Source: CALWOS01 sp963595735
GTDB lineage: Bacteria > Bacillota > Clostridia > Oscillospirales > Oscillospiraceae
Assembly: GCA_963595735.1 (NCBI GenBank)
Contig: CAVBJJ010000001.1
Location: forward strand, 124,001 to 188,000
Length of the DNA stretch: 64,000 nucleotides
Reading direction: 5' to 3'
The translations under genes and the position numbers were made by a program. Shown here one piece after another: positions 45,683 through 53,595 of the stretch (its first letter is position 1; each line of letters begins with the position of its first letter). The notes under the pieces are model-generated. The model saw nothing but the letters and a program-made list of their open reading frames with translations, had not been told where the DNA came from and made no database searches.

Positions 45683-47665
45683 ATGTCTGTTATCAATATT
45701 CTCTCGCCCCATGTGGCGGATATGATCGCCGCCGGCGAGGTGGTGGATCGCCCTGCCAATGTGGTCAAGGAGCTGGTGGAAAACGCCATCGACGCCGGCG
45801 CAAAGCGGGTCACGGTGGAAATTGTCCGGGGCGGCACCGGCCGTATCCGGGTCATGGACGATGGCTGCGGCATGGCGCCGGAGGATGCCGGCATCGCCTT
45901 TCTCCGCCACGCCACCAGCAAGCTGAAAACGGAGCGGGATCTGGAGGCCATCGGCACTCTGGGCTTCCGGGGCGAGGCCCTTGCCGCCATCGCCTCGGTC
46001 AGCCGCATCACCCTGTTCACCCGCCGTCCGGAGGATGAAGCCGGCACCCGCATGGTGCTGGAGGCCGGGGAGATCCAACAGATGGAGCCCTGCGGCTGCC
46101 CGGTGGGTACCAGCATCACGGTGGAGGATCTGTTTTTCAACACCCCCGCCCGCCGGAAGTTCCTGAAAACGGACAAGGCGGAGAGCGCGGCCTGCGTAGC
46201 CATGGCGCTGCGCTGCGCGCTGGGGCGTCCCGGGCTGCGCCTGCGCTGCCTGCGGGATGGCCAGGAGCAGTTTTTCTCCCCCGGAGACGGCGTGCAGAAA
46301 AGTGCCGTCTATGCCCTGCTGGGGCGGGACTTTGCCGCCGGACTGCTGCCCTGTCGGGGCGCGTGCGAGGGCGTGACCGCTTCCGGCTTTGTCTCCGCCC
46401 CCCATGCGGGACGGGGCAACCGCACCGGGCAATACTTTTTCGTCAACGGCCGCGCCATTCGCAGCCCGCTGCTGCAGGCTGCCGTAGAGCAGGCCTACAA
46501 AAACCGTCTGCTGACCGGGCGCTTTCCCGCCTGCGTGATCTGGCTGGAGCTGGGCTTCGGCGGAGTGGATGTGAATGTCCATCCCACCAAGAACGAGGTG
46601 CGCTTTTCTCAGGAAAAAACCGTGTTTGACGCAGTATTCTGCGCGGTAAGCGGCGCGTTGGAGCAGGATCACGCTCCCCGGCAGATGCAGCTTTCGCCGA
46701 CCCCTATCCCGGCAGATGCAGCGCCGGAGCCGGAGAAGATCCCGCTGCCGGAGCCGGTCAAGCCCTCCATGCAGCGCGCCGGAGCGAACAGCAGCCCCCG
46801 GCCGGATTTTTTCCAGACCATGACTGCGGCGGACTTCCGCCGTTGGAAACCTGCCCCCGGGCAGTCTGCCGCCTGTCCGGCAGCCCCCCGCGGCGGGACA
46901 AGCCCCCGCGCAGCCGCCCCTATCGGGCAGCTGCGGCAGCCGGAGCCGGCCTATACCCCCCAGCCCGCCGCGCCCCAGGCGATCCCCCTTGCGCCGGAGA
47001 AATCCACAACTGTGCAAAACTCTGTGCAAAATGTGCAAAACTCCATTTTGGAGCCTGTGCCCCCTGCGCCGGAGCCGGAAGAAACCAGCCCTCTGGAGCA
47101 GGCCGCCGCGCCTGCGCCGCGGCTGATCGGGGAAGCGCTGGGGACCTATATCATCGTGGAGCAGGGGGACAAACTGCTGCTGATCGACAAGCACGCCGCC
47201 CACGAGCGCATCCTCTTTGACCGGCTTGCCGCCCGGCGGGGCGGGAGCATGAGCCAGCCCCTGCTGGCGCCCATCTCCTTTTCCCCGGGGCCGGAGGCGG
47301 CAGAGCTGCTGCTGGCTCACCAACAGCAGCTGGATGACCTGGGCTTTGTGGTGGAGGCCTTCGGCCCCGGCACGGTGATCGTCCGGGCGGCGCCGGAGGA
47401 ATTGCAGGGCAGCGAGCTGGTGTTCCTGGAAGAGCTGACCGACACCCTGCAAAAGGGCGGCCCCGCCGCCCTGGGGGAGGATTGGCTGCACTCCATGGCC
47501 TGCAAGGCCGCCATCAAAGCCGGTCATGACAGCGACCCCCGGGAGCTGCTGCCCCTGGCGGAGGCCGTACTGGCCGGGAAGATCCAATACTGCCCCCACG
47601 GCAGACCCATTGCCATCACCCTGACCCGCCGGGATCTGGACAAGCAGTTTTCCCGCATTGTGTAA
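45683..47665 (+). CDS. mutL: DNA mismatch repair protein MutL
   Basis: A 660-residue MutL. The GHKL ATPase domain has MIAAGEVVDRPANVVKELVE and DAGAKRV, with GFRGEALAAI. A long Pro/Ala-rich linker (residues about 340-460) joins it to the C-terminal endonuclease domain with DKHAAHE near 501, ACKAAIKAG near 609 and CPHGRP near 637. These are the metal-binding motifs of nicking MutL proteins, as expected where MutH is absent. AAAGGAG precedes the ATG. Confidence 0.97.
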   Translation: MSVINILSPHVADMIAAGEVVDRPANVVKELVENAIDAGAKRVTVEIVRGGTGRIRVMDDGCGMAPEDAGIAFLRHATSKLKTERDLEAIGTLGFRGEALAAIASVSRITLFTRRPEDEAGTRMVLEAGEIQQMEPCGCPVGTSITVEDLFFNTPARRKFLKTDKAESAACVAMALRCALGRPGLRLRCLRDGQEQFFSPGDGVQKSAVYALLGRDFAAGLLPCRGACEGVTASGFVSAPHAGRGNRTGQYFFVNGRAIRSPLLQAAVEQAYKNRLLTGRFPACVIWLELGFGGVDVNVHPTKNEVRFSQEKTVFDAVFCAVSGALEQDHAPRQMQLSPTPIPADAAPEPEKIPLPEPVKPSMQRAGANSSPRPDFFQTMTAADFRRWKPAPGQSAACPAAPRGGTSPRAAAPIGQLRQPEPAYTPQPAAPQAIPLAPEKSTTVQNSVQNVQNSILEPVPPAPEPEETSPLEQAAAPAPRLIGEALGTYIIVEQGDKLLLIDKHAAHERILFDRLAARRGGSMSQPLLAPISFSPGPEAAELLLAHQQQLDDLGFVVEAFGPGTVIVRAAPEELQGSELVFLEELTDTLQKGGPAALGEDWLHSMACKAAIKAGHDSDPRELLPLAEAVLAGKIQYCPHGRPIAITLTRRDLDKQFSRIV

Positions 47666-47680
47666 AAGGGCAAAAAAGAA

Positions 47681-47706
47681 CGCCGGGCAGAGGATTCTGC
47701 CCGGCG
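47681..47706 (-). terminator. Terminator of degV
   Basis: CGCCGGGCAGA (47681-47691) pairs with TCTGCCCGGCG (47696-47706). On the minus strand it is followed by TTCTTTTTT, so it mainly serves degV; mutL converges on it. Confidence 0.85.
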
Positions 47707-47729
47707 GTGTGAATATAAGAATTTACTTT

Positions 47730-48581
47730 TTATTTCATGGCAAGCCCCAGCCCGATGGTGTGGGGGCCGCAGTGGCTGGTAACGGTGCAGCCGGCGCGGG
47801 TGATATAGACCTCCTTGAAGGGGACGATCTCCCGGCACTGGCGGATCAGCTCCTGCACCTCGTCCGTGGTGTCCGGTCCGGTCTGTACGATCATCAAAAC
47901 GCTGTCGTCCACCTTTTCTGGCTCCGCCAGACGATCCCGAATCCACTGCTCCCAGACCTTTTTCATGGTGCCCCGGTACTTTTTGCCCACATCCATCTTG
48001 GCGCCCACCTGGATGCAGGGATGGAGCTTGAGCAGGTTTGCGCCCAGCGCGGCAACGCTGGAGCAGCGACCGCCCTTGTGCAGATAGGCCAGGGTCTCCA
48101 GCACAAAGTTAAAGCGGATCTTTTCGTCCCGGTAGACCTCCAGCTGCTGGAGCAGCTGCGGCAGCTCCATGCCATCCTGGGCAGCCAGCTGGGCGGCCTT
48201 TACCGCCAGCATTCCGCTGCCCAGAGAAAGGCTGCGGCTGTCCACGGGGAACACCCGTCCGCCCAGCTCCTGGGCGGCGATATTGCAGTTCTGGTGACAG
48301 GAGGAATAATTCGCGCCGAGGTTGATGTGTACGATGGCGTCGTACTCCTCCAGCAGCGGGGTAAAGCAGTCCACATAATCCCCCACGGTGACTGCGGCAG
48401 TGCTGGTGATCTCTCCGCCGGACTGCACATGGGCAAAAATATCGTCCGGTGTGATCTCCAGCGCATCCTTGAAAGACTCGCCGGCCTTGATGATGTACAG
48501 CGGCAGGCAGCTGATATTGTACTTCTGATACAGCTCCTCGGACAGGTCGGAAGTGCTGTCGGTCGTCACCTTGATCTTCAT
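47730..48581 (-). CDS. DegV family fatty-acid-binding protein
   Basis: A 283-residue DegV protein with AAGGAGG upstream. The N-terminus MKIKVTTDSTSDLSEE is the family signature, with VDSRSLSLGSGMLAV and GGRCSSVAALGANLL in the binding cleft. The family binds a single fatty acid and in some Firmicutes serves as FakB, presenting the acid to the FakA kinase; no fakA is in this window. It is inverted relative to its neighbours and splits mutL from miaA. Confidence 0.92.
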   Translation of the reverse strand: MKIKVTTDSTSDLSEELYQKYNISCLPLYIIKAGESFKDALEITPDDIFAHVQSGGEITSTAAVTVGDYVDCFTPLLEEYDAIVHINLGANYSSCHQNCNIAAQELGGRVFPVDSRSLSLGSGMLAVKAAQLAAQDGMELPQLLQQLEVYRDEKIRFNFVLETLAYLHKGGRCSSVAALGANLLKLHPCIQVGAKMDVGKKYRGTMKKVWEQWIRDRLAEPEKVDDSVLMIVQTGPDTTDEVQELIRQCREIVPFKEVYITRAGCTVTSHCGPHTIGLGLAMK

Positions 48582-48608
48582 CAGGTGTTCCTCCTTGACT
48601 TTATATTA

Positions 48609-48636
48609 CTTATACTCTCAGTAAACTCAGTGTAAA
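48609..48636 (-). promoter_or_regulatory. Probable promoter of degV
   Basis: Minus strand TTTACA (48636-48631), a 16-base spacer and TATAAG (48614-48609), about 28 bases before the start. Confidence 0.55.
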
Positions 48637-48726
48637 CGATATTGTATCATGTTCTGTCGAAAAAGGGAAGTGCTAAGTCACAAATTCTTTTTTTGACCTG
48701 CTCCGGCAGAGAAAGGATAACAAACT

Positions 48727-49719
48727 ATGCAGCAGATCCCCAAGCTTTTGGCCGTCACCGGCCCCACCGCCACCGGCAAGACCCGGCTGGGCGTGCTTCT
48801 GGCGCAGCGGCTCCGGGGGGAGATCGTCTCCGTGGATTCCATGCAGCTGTACCGGCGTATGGACATCGGCACCGCCAAGGCCACGCCGGAGGAAATGGAG
48901 GGCGTACCCCACCATATGCTGGATGTTGCGGAGCCATGGGACAACTGGTCCGTGGCGCGCTATGTCCAGGCCGCCGCCGCCTGCTGCGCGGATATCTTCG
49001 CCCGGGGGCGGCTGCCCATTCTGGTGGGCGGGACGAATTTGTACCTGGACTCCCTGCTGTCCGGGCGGGACTTTGCCGCCCGTCCGCCGGAGGACGACGA
49101 TCTGCGTCAGCGTCTGGGGGCGGAATACGACCGCCTGGGGGGCGAGGCCTTTCGGGAGCAGCTGCGCAGGGTGGACCCGGAGCGGGCGGAAAAGCTGCAC
49201 CCCGGCGACAAGCGCCGGCTGGTGCGCGCCATGGAGGTCTGGCAGCTGACCGGCAAGACCATCACCTGTCACGACCGGGAAACCGCCGCCCTGCCGCCCC
49301 GGTACCGCTGCCGCAAGCTGGCGCTTTCCTTTGCCGACCGGCAGCTGCTGTATGACCGCATCGACAGCCGGGTGCTGGAAATGGTAGATCGCGGCCTGTT
49401 TGCGGAGGTCGAAGCGCTGCTGGCGGAAGGGCTTTCTCCGGAACACACGGCGCTGCAGGCCATCGGCTATAAGGAAGCGGCCGCCGCCCTGCGGGGCGAG
49501 ATCAGCCGGGAGGAGGCCATCGAGGCCATCCAGCGGGAAAGCCGCCGCTATGCCAAGCGTCAGCTGACCTGGCTGCGCCGGGACAAAAGCGTCCACTGGC
49601 TGCTGTGGGACAGCGCCGCGCCGGATCTTTCCGCCGCCGCAGACGCCCAGGCGGCGGCCTGGCTTGCCGAGCTTCGGCAGGAGGCTGCCGGCGAACCGGC
49701 GGCAGCGCCGCTTTTCTAG
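48727..49719 (+). CDS. miaA: tRNA dimethylallyltransferase MiaA
   Basis: A 330-residue enzyme that adds a dimethylallyl group to A37 of tRNAs reading UNN codons. The P-loop GPTATGKTRLG is near the N-terminus. SVDSMQLYRRMDIGTAK, the LVGGTNLYLDSLL loop, and ALQAIGYKEAAAAL are family blocks; the C-terminal ESRRYAKRQLTWLRRD closes it. Its product is the substrate of MiaB at 40823. The miaA-hfq pairing is conserved across many bacteria. Confidence 0.96.
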   Translation: MQQIPKLLAVTGPTATGKTRLGVLLAQRLRGEIVSVDSMQLYRRMDIGTAKATPEEMEGVPHHMLDVAEPWDNWSVARYVQAAAACCADIFARGRLPILVGGTNLYLDSLLSGRDFAARPPEDDDLRQRLGAEYDRLGGEAFREQLRRVDPERAEKLHPGDKRRLVRAMEVWQLTGKTITCHDRETAALPPRYRCRKLALSFADRQLLYDRIDSRVLEMVDRGLFAEVEALLAEGLSPEHTALQAIGYKEAAAALRGEISREEAIEAIQRESRRYAKRQLTWLRRDKSVHWLLWDSAAPDLSAAADAQAAAWLAELRQEAAGEPAAAPLF

Positions 49720-49790
49720 CTGCCTGCCGCCAGCGCCCGCGCGGTTTCGACAGTCTTTTTCTCTCTTTGCGGATAAAATAGGTTCCGTGG

Positions 49791-49815
49791 CAAATCTTTT
49801 CCCAAAAAAGATTTG
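49791..49815 (+). other. Hairpin between miaA and hfq
   Basis: CAAATCTTTT (49791-49800) pairs exactly with AAAAGATTTG (49806-49815) around the loop CCCAA. Without a T tract it is an ambiguous terminator. The rest of this 170-base gap shows no clear promoter. Confidence 0.45.
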
Positions 49816-49889
49816 TACATATTAACTATTTTATGGGCGGCGCTGCTATGATAGAATACATGAATAGCCGCCCGAAAGGGAGATTGGCT

Positions 49890-50120
49890 ATGACACAAAA
49901 ATTCCAAAACCTGCAGGACGCATTCCTCAACCGCGCAAGAAAGGAGCGCCTGCTCATCACCGTATTTCTTATGAACGGCTTTCAGATGAAGGGTATTGTC
50001 CGGGGCTTTGACAGCTTCGTGGTCATGCTGGATTCTGACGGCAAGCAGCAAATGATCTACAAGCACGCGATCTCGACCCTTATCCCGCCCAGACCTCTGG
50101 AGCTGCTGCGGGAGGATTGA
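49890..50120 (+). CDS. hfq: RNA chaperone Hfq
   Basis: A 76-residue Hfq begun at the ATG at 49890, following AAGGGAG; 19 further in-frame residues lack a ribosome site. FQNLQDAFLNRARKER starts the first helix, ITVFLMNGFQMKGIVRGFDSF forms Sm1 (quoted in two parts: ITVFLMNGFQMKG, IVRGFDSF), and IYKHAISTLIP is Sm2. Hfq hexamers bind small RNAs and A-rich messages. There is no long acidic tail, which is usual in Firmicutes. Confidence 0.95.
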   Translation: MTQKFQNLQDAFLNRARKERLLITVFLMNGFQMKGIVRGFDSFVVMLDSDGKQQMIYKHAISTLIPPRPLELLRED

Positions 50121-50157
50121 TCTTCCCCGACGGGTCGAGCGCGGGAAAGGAACGGGA

Positions 50158-51366
50158 ATGGTTAAAACCGACCACTATCTCCGGGTTGCCGCCTTTATCG
50201 TCTTTCTGGCCATGGCGGTCTACCTGGCTTACTATGCCTTTCACCAGCTGGCCCGCCCTATGGTCACCTCGCTGGCCATCACCACCACCGTCCGGGACAG
50301 CGCTACCGTCACCGGGCTGGTCGCCCGGGAGGAGCAGCTGGTGGAAAACAGCGGCGGACAGGTGCAGATCATCGCCGGGGAGGGGAAGAATGTTGCCCGG
50401 GACGAGACCCTTGCCCTGAGCCTGAACGGTGCGGACGCCCTGAACCAGCAGAACCGGATGATGGAACTGGAAACGGAGATCCAGCGGGTCAGCACCCTGC
50501 TGTCCGCCCAGGAGACCCGGAAAAATCTCTCCGCCGAGGACACCTCTGCCCGCAGCGCGGCGCTGGCGCTTTCCGGCGCGGTGGCGCGGCATGATCTGAC
50601 GGCGCTGAACACCCTTTCCACCAATCTGCGCTCCCTGGTGCTCAGCAGCGGCGACCCTGTCACCCAGGAGACCCTGGACGGCCTGCAGGCGGAATACGAC
50701 CAGCTGTACGCCCAGGCCGCCACCAATTCCGGCCGCATCCGTGCCGCCGCGCCGGGACTGTTTTCCACTGCCCTGGACGGCTGGGAAGGCCTGACCCGAA
50801 GCGATTTGGAAAACTGCACGCCGGAGGCGCTGGAACAGCGCTTTCAGGAGGAGCGCAGCCCCGACGAGAACGCCATCGGCAAGCTGGTCACCAGCTATAC
50901 CTGGTACTACGCCGCCATTCTGGACGGGGAGCACGCCGACACGCTGGAGCTGGAACAGACCGTGGATCTGGAATTCGGCCGCCATTACAGCGGCAGCGTT
51001 TCCGGCCGCGTGGTACATAAAGGACCCAAAAGCAAGGATAATCGGCAGGTGGTCGTGTTCGCCCTGACCGAGGCCATGGCGGACACCATGGCCATGCGCC
51101 GCACCAATGCGGAGCTGGTGGTGGCGGAACACACCGGTATCCGGGTGCCGAAGCAGGCCATTCACCGGGACGACGGCAGCGAGACCGACTATGTTTACAC
51201 CGTGACCGGCGGCCGGGCGGAACGCAAGGCCGTGGAGGTGGTCTACACCGATCCGGAGCAGGACTACTGTCTGGTGGCCGTTTCCGGCGATGTCAACGCC
51301 CTGCGCAACGGCAGCGAGATCATTGTCAGCGCCCACGATCTGTATGACGGAAAAATTCTCAACTGA
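50158..51366 (+). CDS. HlyD-like membrane-anchored adaptor in the division cluster
   Basis: A 402-residue protein. One N-terminal membrane segment (VAAFIVFLAMAVYLAYYAF) is followed by a beta-barrel or lipoyl-like part (ATVTGLVAREEQLVENSGG), a long helical stretch (residues about 95-200) and a C-terminal beta domain with RVPKQAIHRDDG and YTVTGGRAERKAVEV. This order is that of HlyD-type adaptors, but no transporter partner is adjacent. It precedes yggS and sepF, an arrangement that suggests envelope or division-site work. Function unproven. Confidence 0.75.
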   Translation: MVKTDHYLRVAAFIVFLAMAVYLAYYAFHQLARPMVTSLAITTTVRDSATVTGLVAREEQLVENSGGQVQIIAGEGKNVARDETLALSLNGADALNQQNRMMELETEIQRVSTLLSAQETRKNLSAEDTSARSAALALSGAVARHDLTALNTLSTNLRSLVLSSGDPVTQETLDGLQAEYDQLYAQAATNSGRIRAAAPGLFSTALDGWEGLTRSDLENCTPEALEQRFQEERSPDENAIGKLVTSYTWYYAAILDGEHADTLELEQTVDLEFGRHYSGSVSGRVVHKGPKSKDNRQVVVFALTEAMADTMAMRRTNAELVVAEHTGIRVPKQAIHRDDGSETDYVYTVTGGRAERKAVEVVYTDPEQDYCLVAVSGDVNALRNGSEIIVSAHDLYDGKILN

Positions 51367-51423
51367 CCCGCAGACGGGCTTTTTCGCGCCCGCCCCGGGA
51401 ATTTGCTCCTTGGAGGTATGATC

Positions 51424-52095
51424 ATGTCCATTGCTGAAAACATTCGCCGGATCCGGGAGGAGATCGGAGATCCCCGGGTACTTCTGGTCGCGGCGACAAA
51501 GATGAACGACGCCGAACGGGTGCGTCAGGCCATTGCCGCCGGGATCGACGCCTGCGGCGAAAACCGGGTGCAGGAGCTGGTGGAGAAAAACGCCCAGGGC
51601 GCCTATGCCGGCGCGCCCCTGCATTTCATCGGCCATTTGCAGAAAAACAAGGTCAAGCAGGTGGTGGGCGTCTGCGATCTGATCCAGAGCGTGGACAGCC
51701 CGGAGCTGCTTGGCTGCATCCGCCGGCAGGCACAGAAGCTTGGCATCACCCAGGACATTCTGCTGGAGGTCAACATCGCCCGAGAGCCGCAAAAGGGCGG
51801 CGCGCTGCCCGAGCAGCTGCCGGAAATTCTGGCGCTGGTGGAGGCGGAACCGGGGGTTCGGGTTCGCGGACTGATGGCAATTCCTCCGATTTCCACACAA
51901 ATCGGTGCAAATCGCCCCTGGTTTCGACAAATGCATGAGCTTTTTGTTGACATTGGGGGAAAAAAATATGATAATGTTAGTATGGAGTATCTATCCATGG
52001 GCATGACCCTGGATTACATGGATGCCATTGCGGAAGGCGCCAACATGGTTCGCATCGGCACCGGTATCTTCGGCGCCCGGGATATTGCAAAATAA
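51424..52095 (+). CDS. yggS: YggS/YlmE-type PLP homeostasis protein
   Basis: A 223-residue PLP-binding protein of the PROSC family, begun at the ATG at 51424, eight bases after GGAGG. VAATKMNDAERVRQAI contains the PLP lysine; GENRVQELVEK, HFIGHLQKNKVKQV and LSMGMTLDYMDAIAEGANMVRIGTGIFG follow (the last quoted in two parts: LSMGMTLDYMDAI, MVRIGTGIFG). It buffers pyridoxal phosphate. In Firmicutes it lies next to sepF, as here. Confidence 0.95.
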   Translation: MSIAENIRRIREEIGDPRVLLVAATKMNDAERVRQAIAAGIDACGENRVQELVEKNAQGAYAGAPLHFIGHLQKNKVKQVVGVCDLIQSVDSPELLGCIRRQAQKLGITQDILLEVNIAREPQKGGALPEQLPEILALVEAEPGVRVRGLMAIPPISTQIGANRPWFRQMHELFVDIGGKKYDNVSMEYLSMGMTLDYMDAIAEGANMVRIGTGIFGARDIAK

Positions 52096-52127
52096 ACAGA
52101 ATACCGAAAACGGAGGATGATACCACC

Positions 52128-52661
52128 ATGGGCATTTTTGATACCTTTAAAAAGCTGACCAACCCCTATGATGACGACGATCTGGACTACGACGAGGATA
52201 TGGACGCCTACGACACCGAGCCTGCCCCCGCGCCGGCCCAGGAGACGCGCCGCGCCCAGCCGGCTGCCAGCCATGCGCCCAGCTATGAGCGTCCCGCAGC
52301 CGCCCCGCCGGCTGCCGCCCCGCATCAGCCCCAGCACCAGCAGGCCGCCCGCAGCCGCGACAAAGTCGTGAACATCGCAAACGCCGCTTCCCAGCGGGTC
52401 ATTCTGGTGCATCCCGAGCGCTTTGACGCCGCCGCGGAGATTGCCGACAACCTGCGGGACAAATGCACCATTGTGATGAATCTGGAGCAGACCAACAAGG
52501 ATATCGCCCGCCGCCTGATCGACTTCCTGTCCGGCGTAGCTTACGCCCAGGAGGGCAAGATCAAAAAGGTCGCGCTGAATACTTACATCATCACTCCCTA
52601 CAATGTAGACCTGATGGGAGAGCTGATGGACGAGCTGGAAAATAACGGAATGTATATGTAA
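52128..52661 (+). CDS. sepF: Cell division protein SepF
   Basis: A 177-residue SepF. The N-terminal amphipathic membrane helix begins MGIFDTFKKLTNPYDDDD, then an acidic and Pro/Ala-rich linker leads to the conserved C-terminal domain (RVILVHPERFDAAAEIAD, VMNLEQTNKDIARRLIDFL, KVALNTYIITPYNVDL). SepF tethers FtsZ to the membrane and shapes the septum. CGGAGGA precedes the ATG. It sits between yggS and divIVA, the usual order. Confidence 0.95.
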   Translation: MGIFDTFKKLTNPYDDDDLDYDEDMDAYDTEPAPAPAQETRRAQPAASHAPSYERPAAAPPAAAPHQPQHQQAARSRDKVVNIANAASQRVILVHPERFDAAAEIADNLRDKCTIVMNLEQTNKDIARRLIDFLSGVAYAQEGKIKKVALNTYIITPYNVDLMGELMDELENNGMYM

Positions 52662-52708
52662 GTCCGGCAAATCAGCCGGCATTTGCTGAAACAGAGCAGA
52701 TAGAGAAA

Positions 52709-52768
52709 CCGCCGCGGAAAGCCACGGGCTTTCCCGCAGCATTTTGGCTGTGCCGAAATGCTCGGCGG
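52709..52768 (+). repeat. Structured dispersed repeat, copy 1
   Basis: A 60-base unit. The outer stem CCGCCG (52709-52714) pairs with CGGCGG (52763-52768). It encloses hairpin A, GGAAAGCC/GGCTTTCC (52716-52734), and hairpin B, AGCATTTTGGC/GCCGAAATGCT (52738-52762), giving a three-way junction. Copy 2 lies inverted at 61434-61496, with the AGC-GCT base pair changed to AGT-ACT. It lies between sepF and divIVA. Confidence 0.75.
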
Positions 52769-52794
52769 ATTAGCGGAAAGGGATACGATCAGAT

Positions 52795-53388
52795 ATGCTG
52801 ACTGCACAGGAAATCAAGGAAAAGAACTTTGAAAAAGCCGTGTTCGGCGGTTATGATATGGGCAGCGTGGACAGCTTTATGGAGACCATCGCTGCCGACT
52901 ACACTGCAATGCAGAAGGAACTCACCGTCCTCAAGGGCAAGATGAAGGTGCTTGTGGACAAGATCGAGGAGTACCGGGAAACGGAGGACGCCATGCGTCT
53001 TGCGCTGAGCACTGCGCAGAAAACCGGCGCCCAGATCCAGGCGGAAGCCCAGGAAAAAAGCGACCGGCTCCTTGCCGAAACCGAGCGCAAATGCCAGGAA
53101 CAGCGGCAGCGCGCCGAGCTGGAGGCCAGCCGCACCCTTTCCGCCGTGCGGAATGTGGTGGAGGTAGAGCAGACCCGCGTGGACAAGGCGCGGGCTTCCT
53201 CCGGCGCTTACATCGCCCGGGTACGGGCGCTGTGTGCCGAGCAGCTGCGCTTTCTGGACGAGCTGGACAGCCTTGCGCCCCAGGATATCGCCGCCGAGCT
53301 GCAGGACACCGGCGCGGATGAGGCAACCAGAACCGCGGCCTATGAAGCGGCGGACAAAAACCTGAACCAGCTGGCAGATCAGCTTTAA
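52795..53388 (+). CDS. divIVA: DivIVA family cell pole/septum protein
   Basis: A 197-residue DivIVA. The conserved N-terminus MLTAQEIKEKNFEKAVFGGY and DSFMETIAADY give membrane-curvature binding, and the rest is a long coiled coil (residues 35-150) with a charged tail. DivIVA marks septa and poles and recruits other factors, including segregation proteins in spore formers. It follows the structured repeat and precedes ileS by 208 bases. Confidence 0.93.
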   Translation: MLTAQEIKEKNFEKAVFGGYDMGSVDSFMETIAADYTAMQKELTVLKGKMKVLVDKIEEYRETEDAMRLALSTAQKTGAQIQAEAQEKSDRLLAETERKCQEQRQRAELEASRTLSAVRNVVEVEQTRVDKARASSGAYIARVRALCAEQLRFLDELDSLAPQDIAAELQDTGADEATRTAAYEAADKNLNQLADQL

Positions 53389-53486
53389 GCGGAACGCCCC
53401 AGCGCATCGCAGCATCAAGGACGGGAGAAGCGGCCATTCGCAGCTCTCGTCCTTTGCGGCAAATGGCAATTGCGGTAATAGCCGAC

Positions 53487-53520
53487 AGATAATAGATAAG
53501 TATTTCCTTATCTATTATCT
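53487..53520 (+). other. Perfect AT-rich 14-bp inverted repeat before ileS
   Basis: AGATAATAGATAAG (53487-53500), loop TATTTC, and its exact complement (53507-53520), followed by TTTGTC. It sits between divIVA and ileS. The stem is almost all A and T, unlike the GC-rich terminators elsewhere. No T-box signature is present, so a T-box leader for ileS is not supported. Confidence 0.6.
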
Positions 53521-53595
53521 TTTGTCTATTATTATCTTATCGCAGAACTGGCGAATACAGTATTATTTTTTCTATCAGAACGGAGAGAACAAACA

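Noticed and set aside
53389..53595. T-box leader for ileS
   Set aside because: No GGTGGCACCGCG-like sequence and no antiterminator pair; only an AT-rich hairpin is seen.
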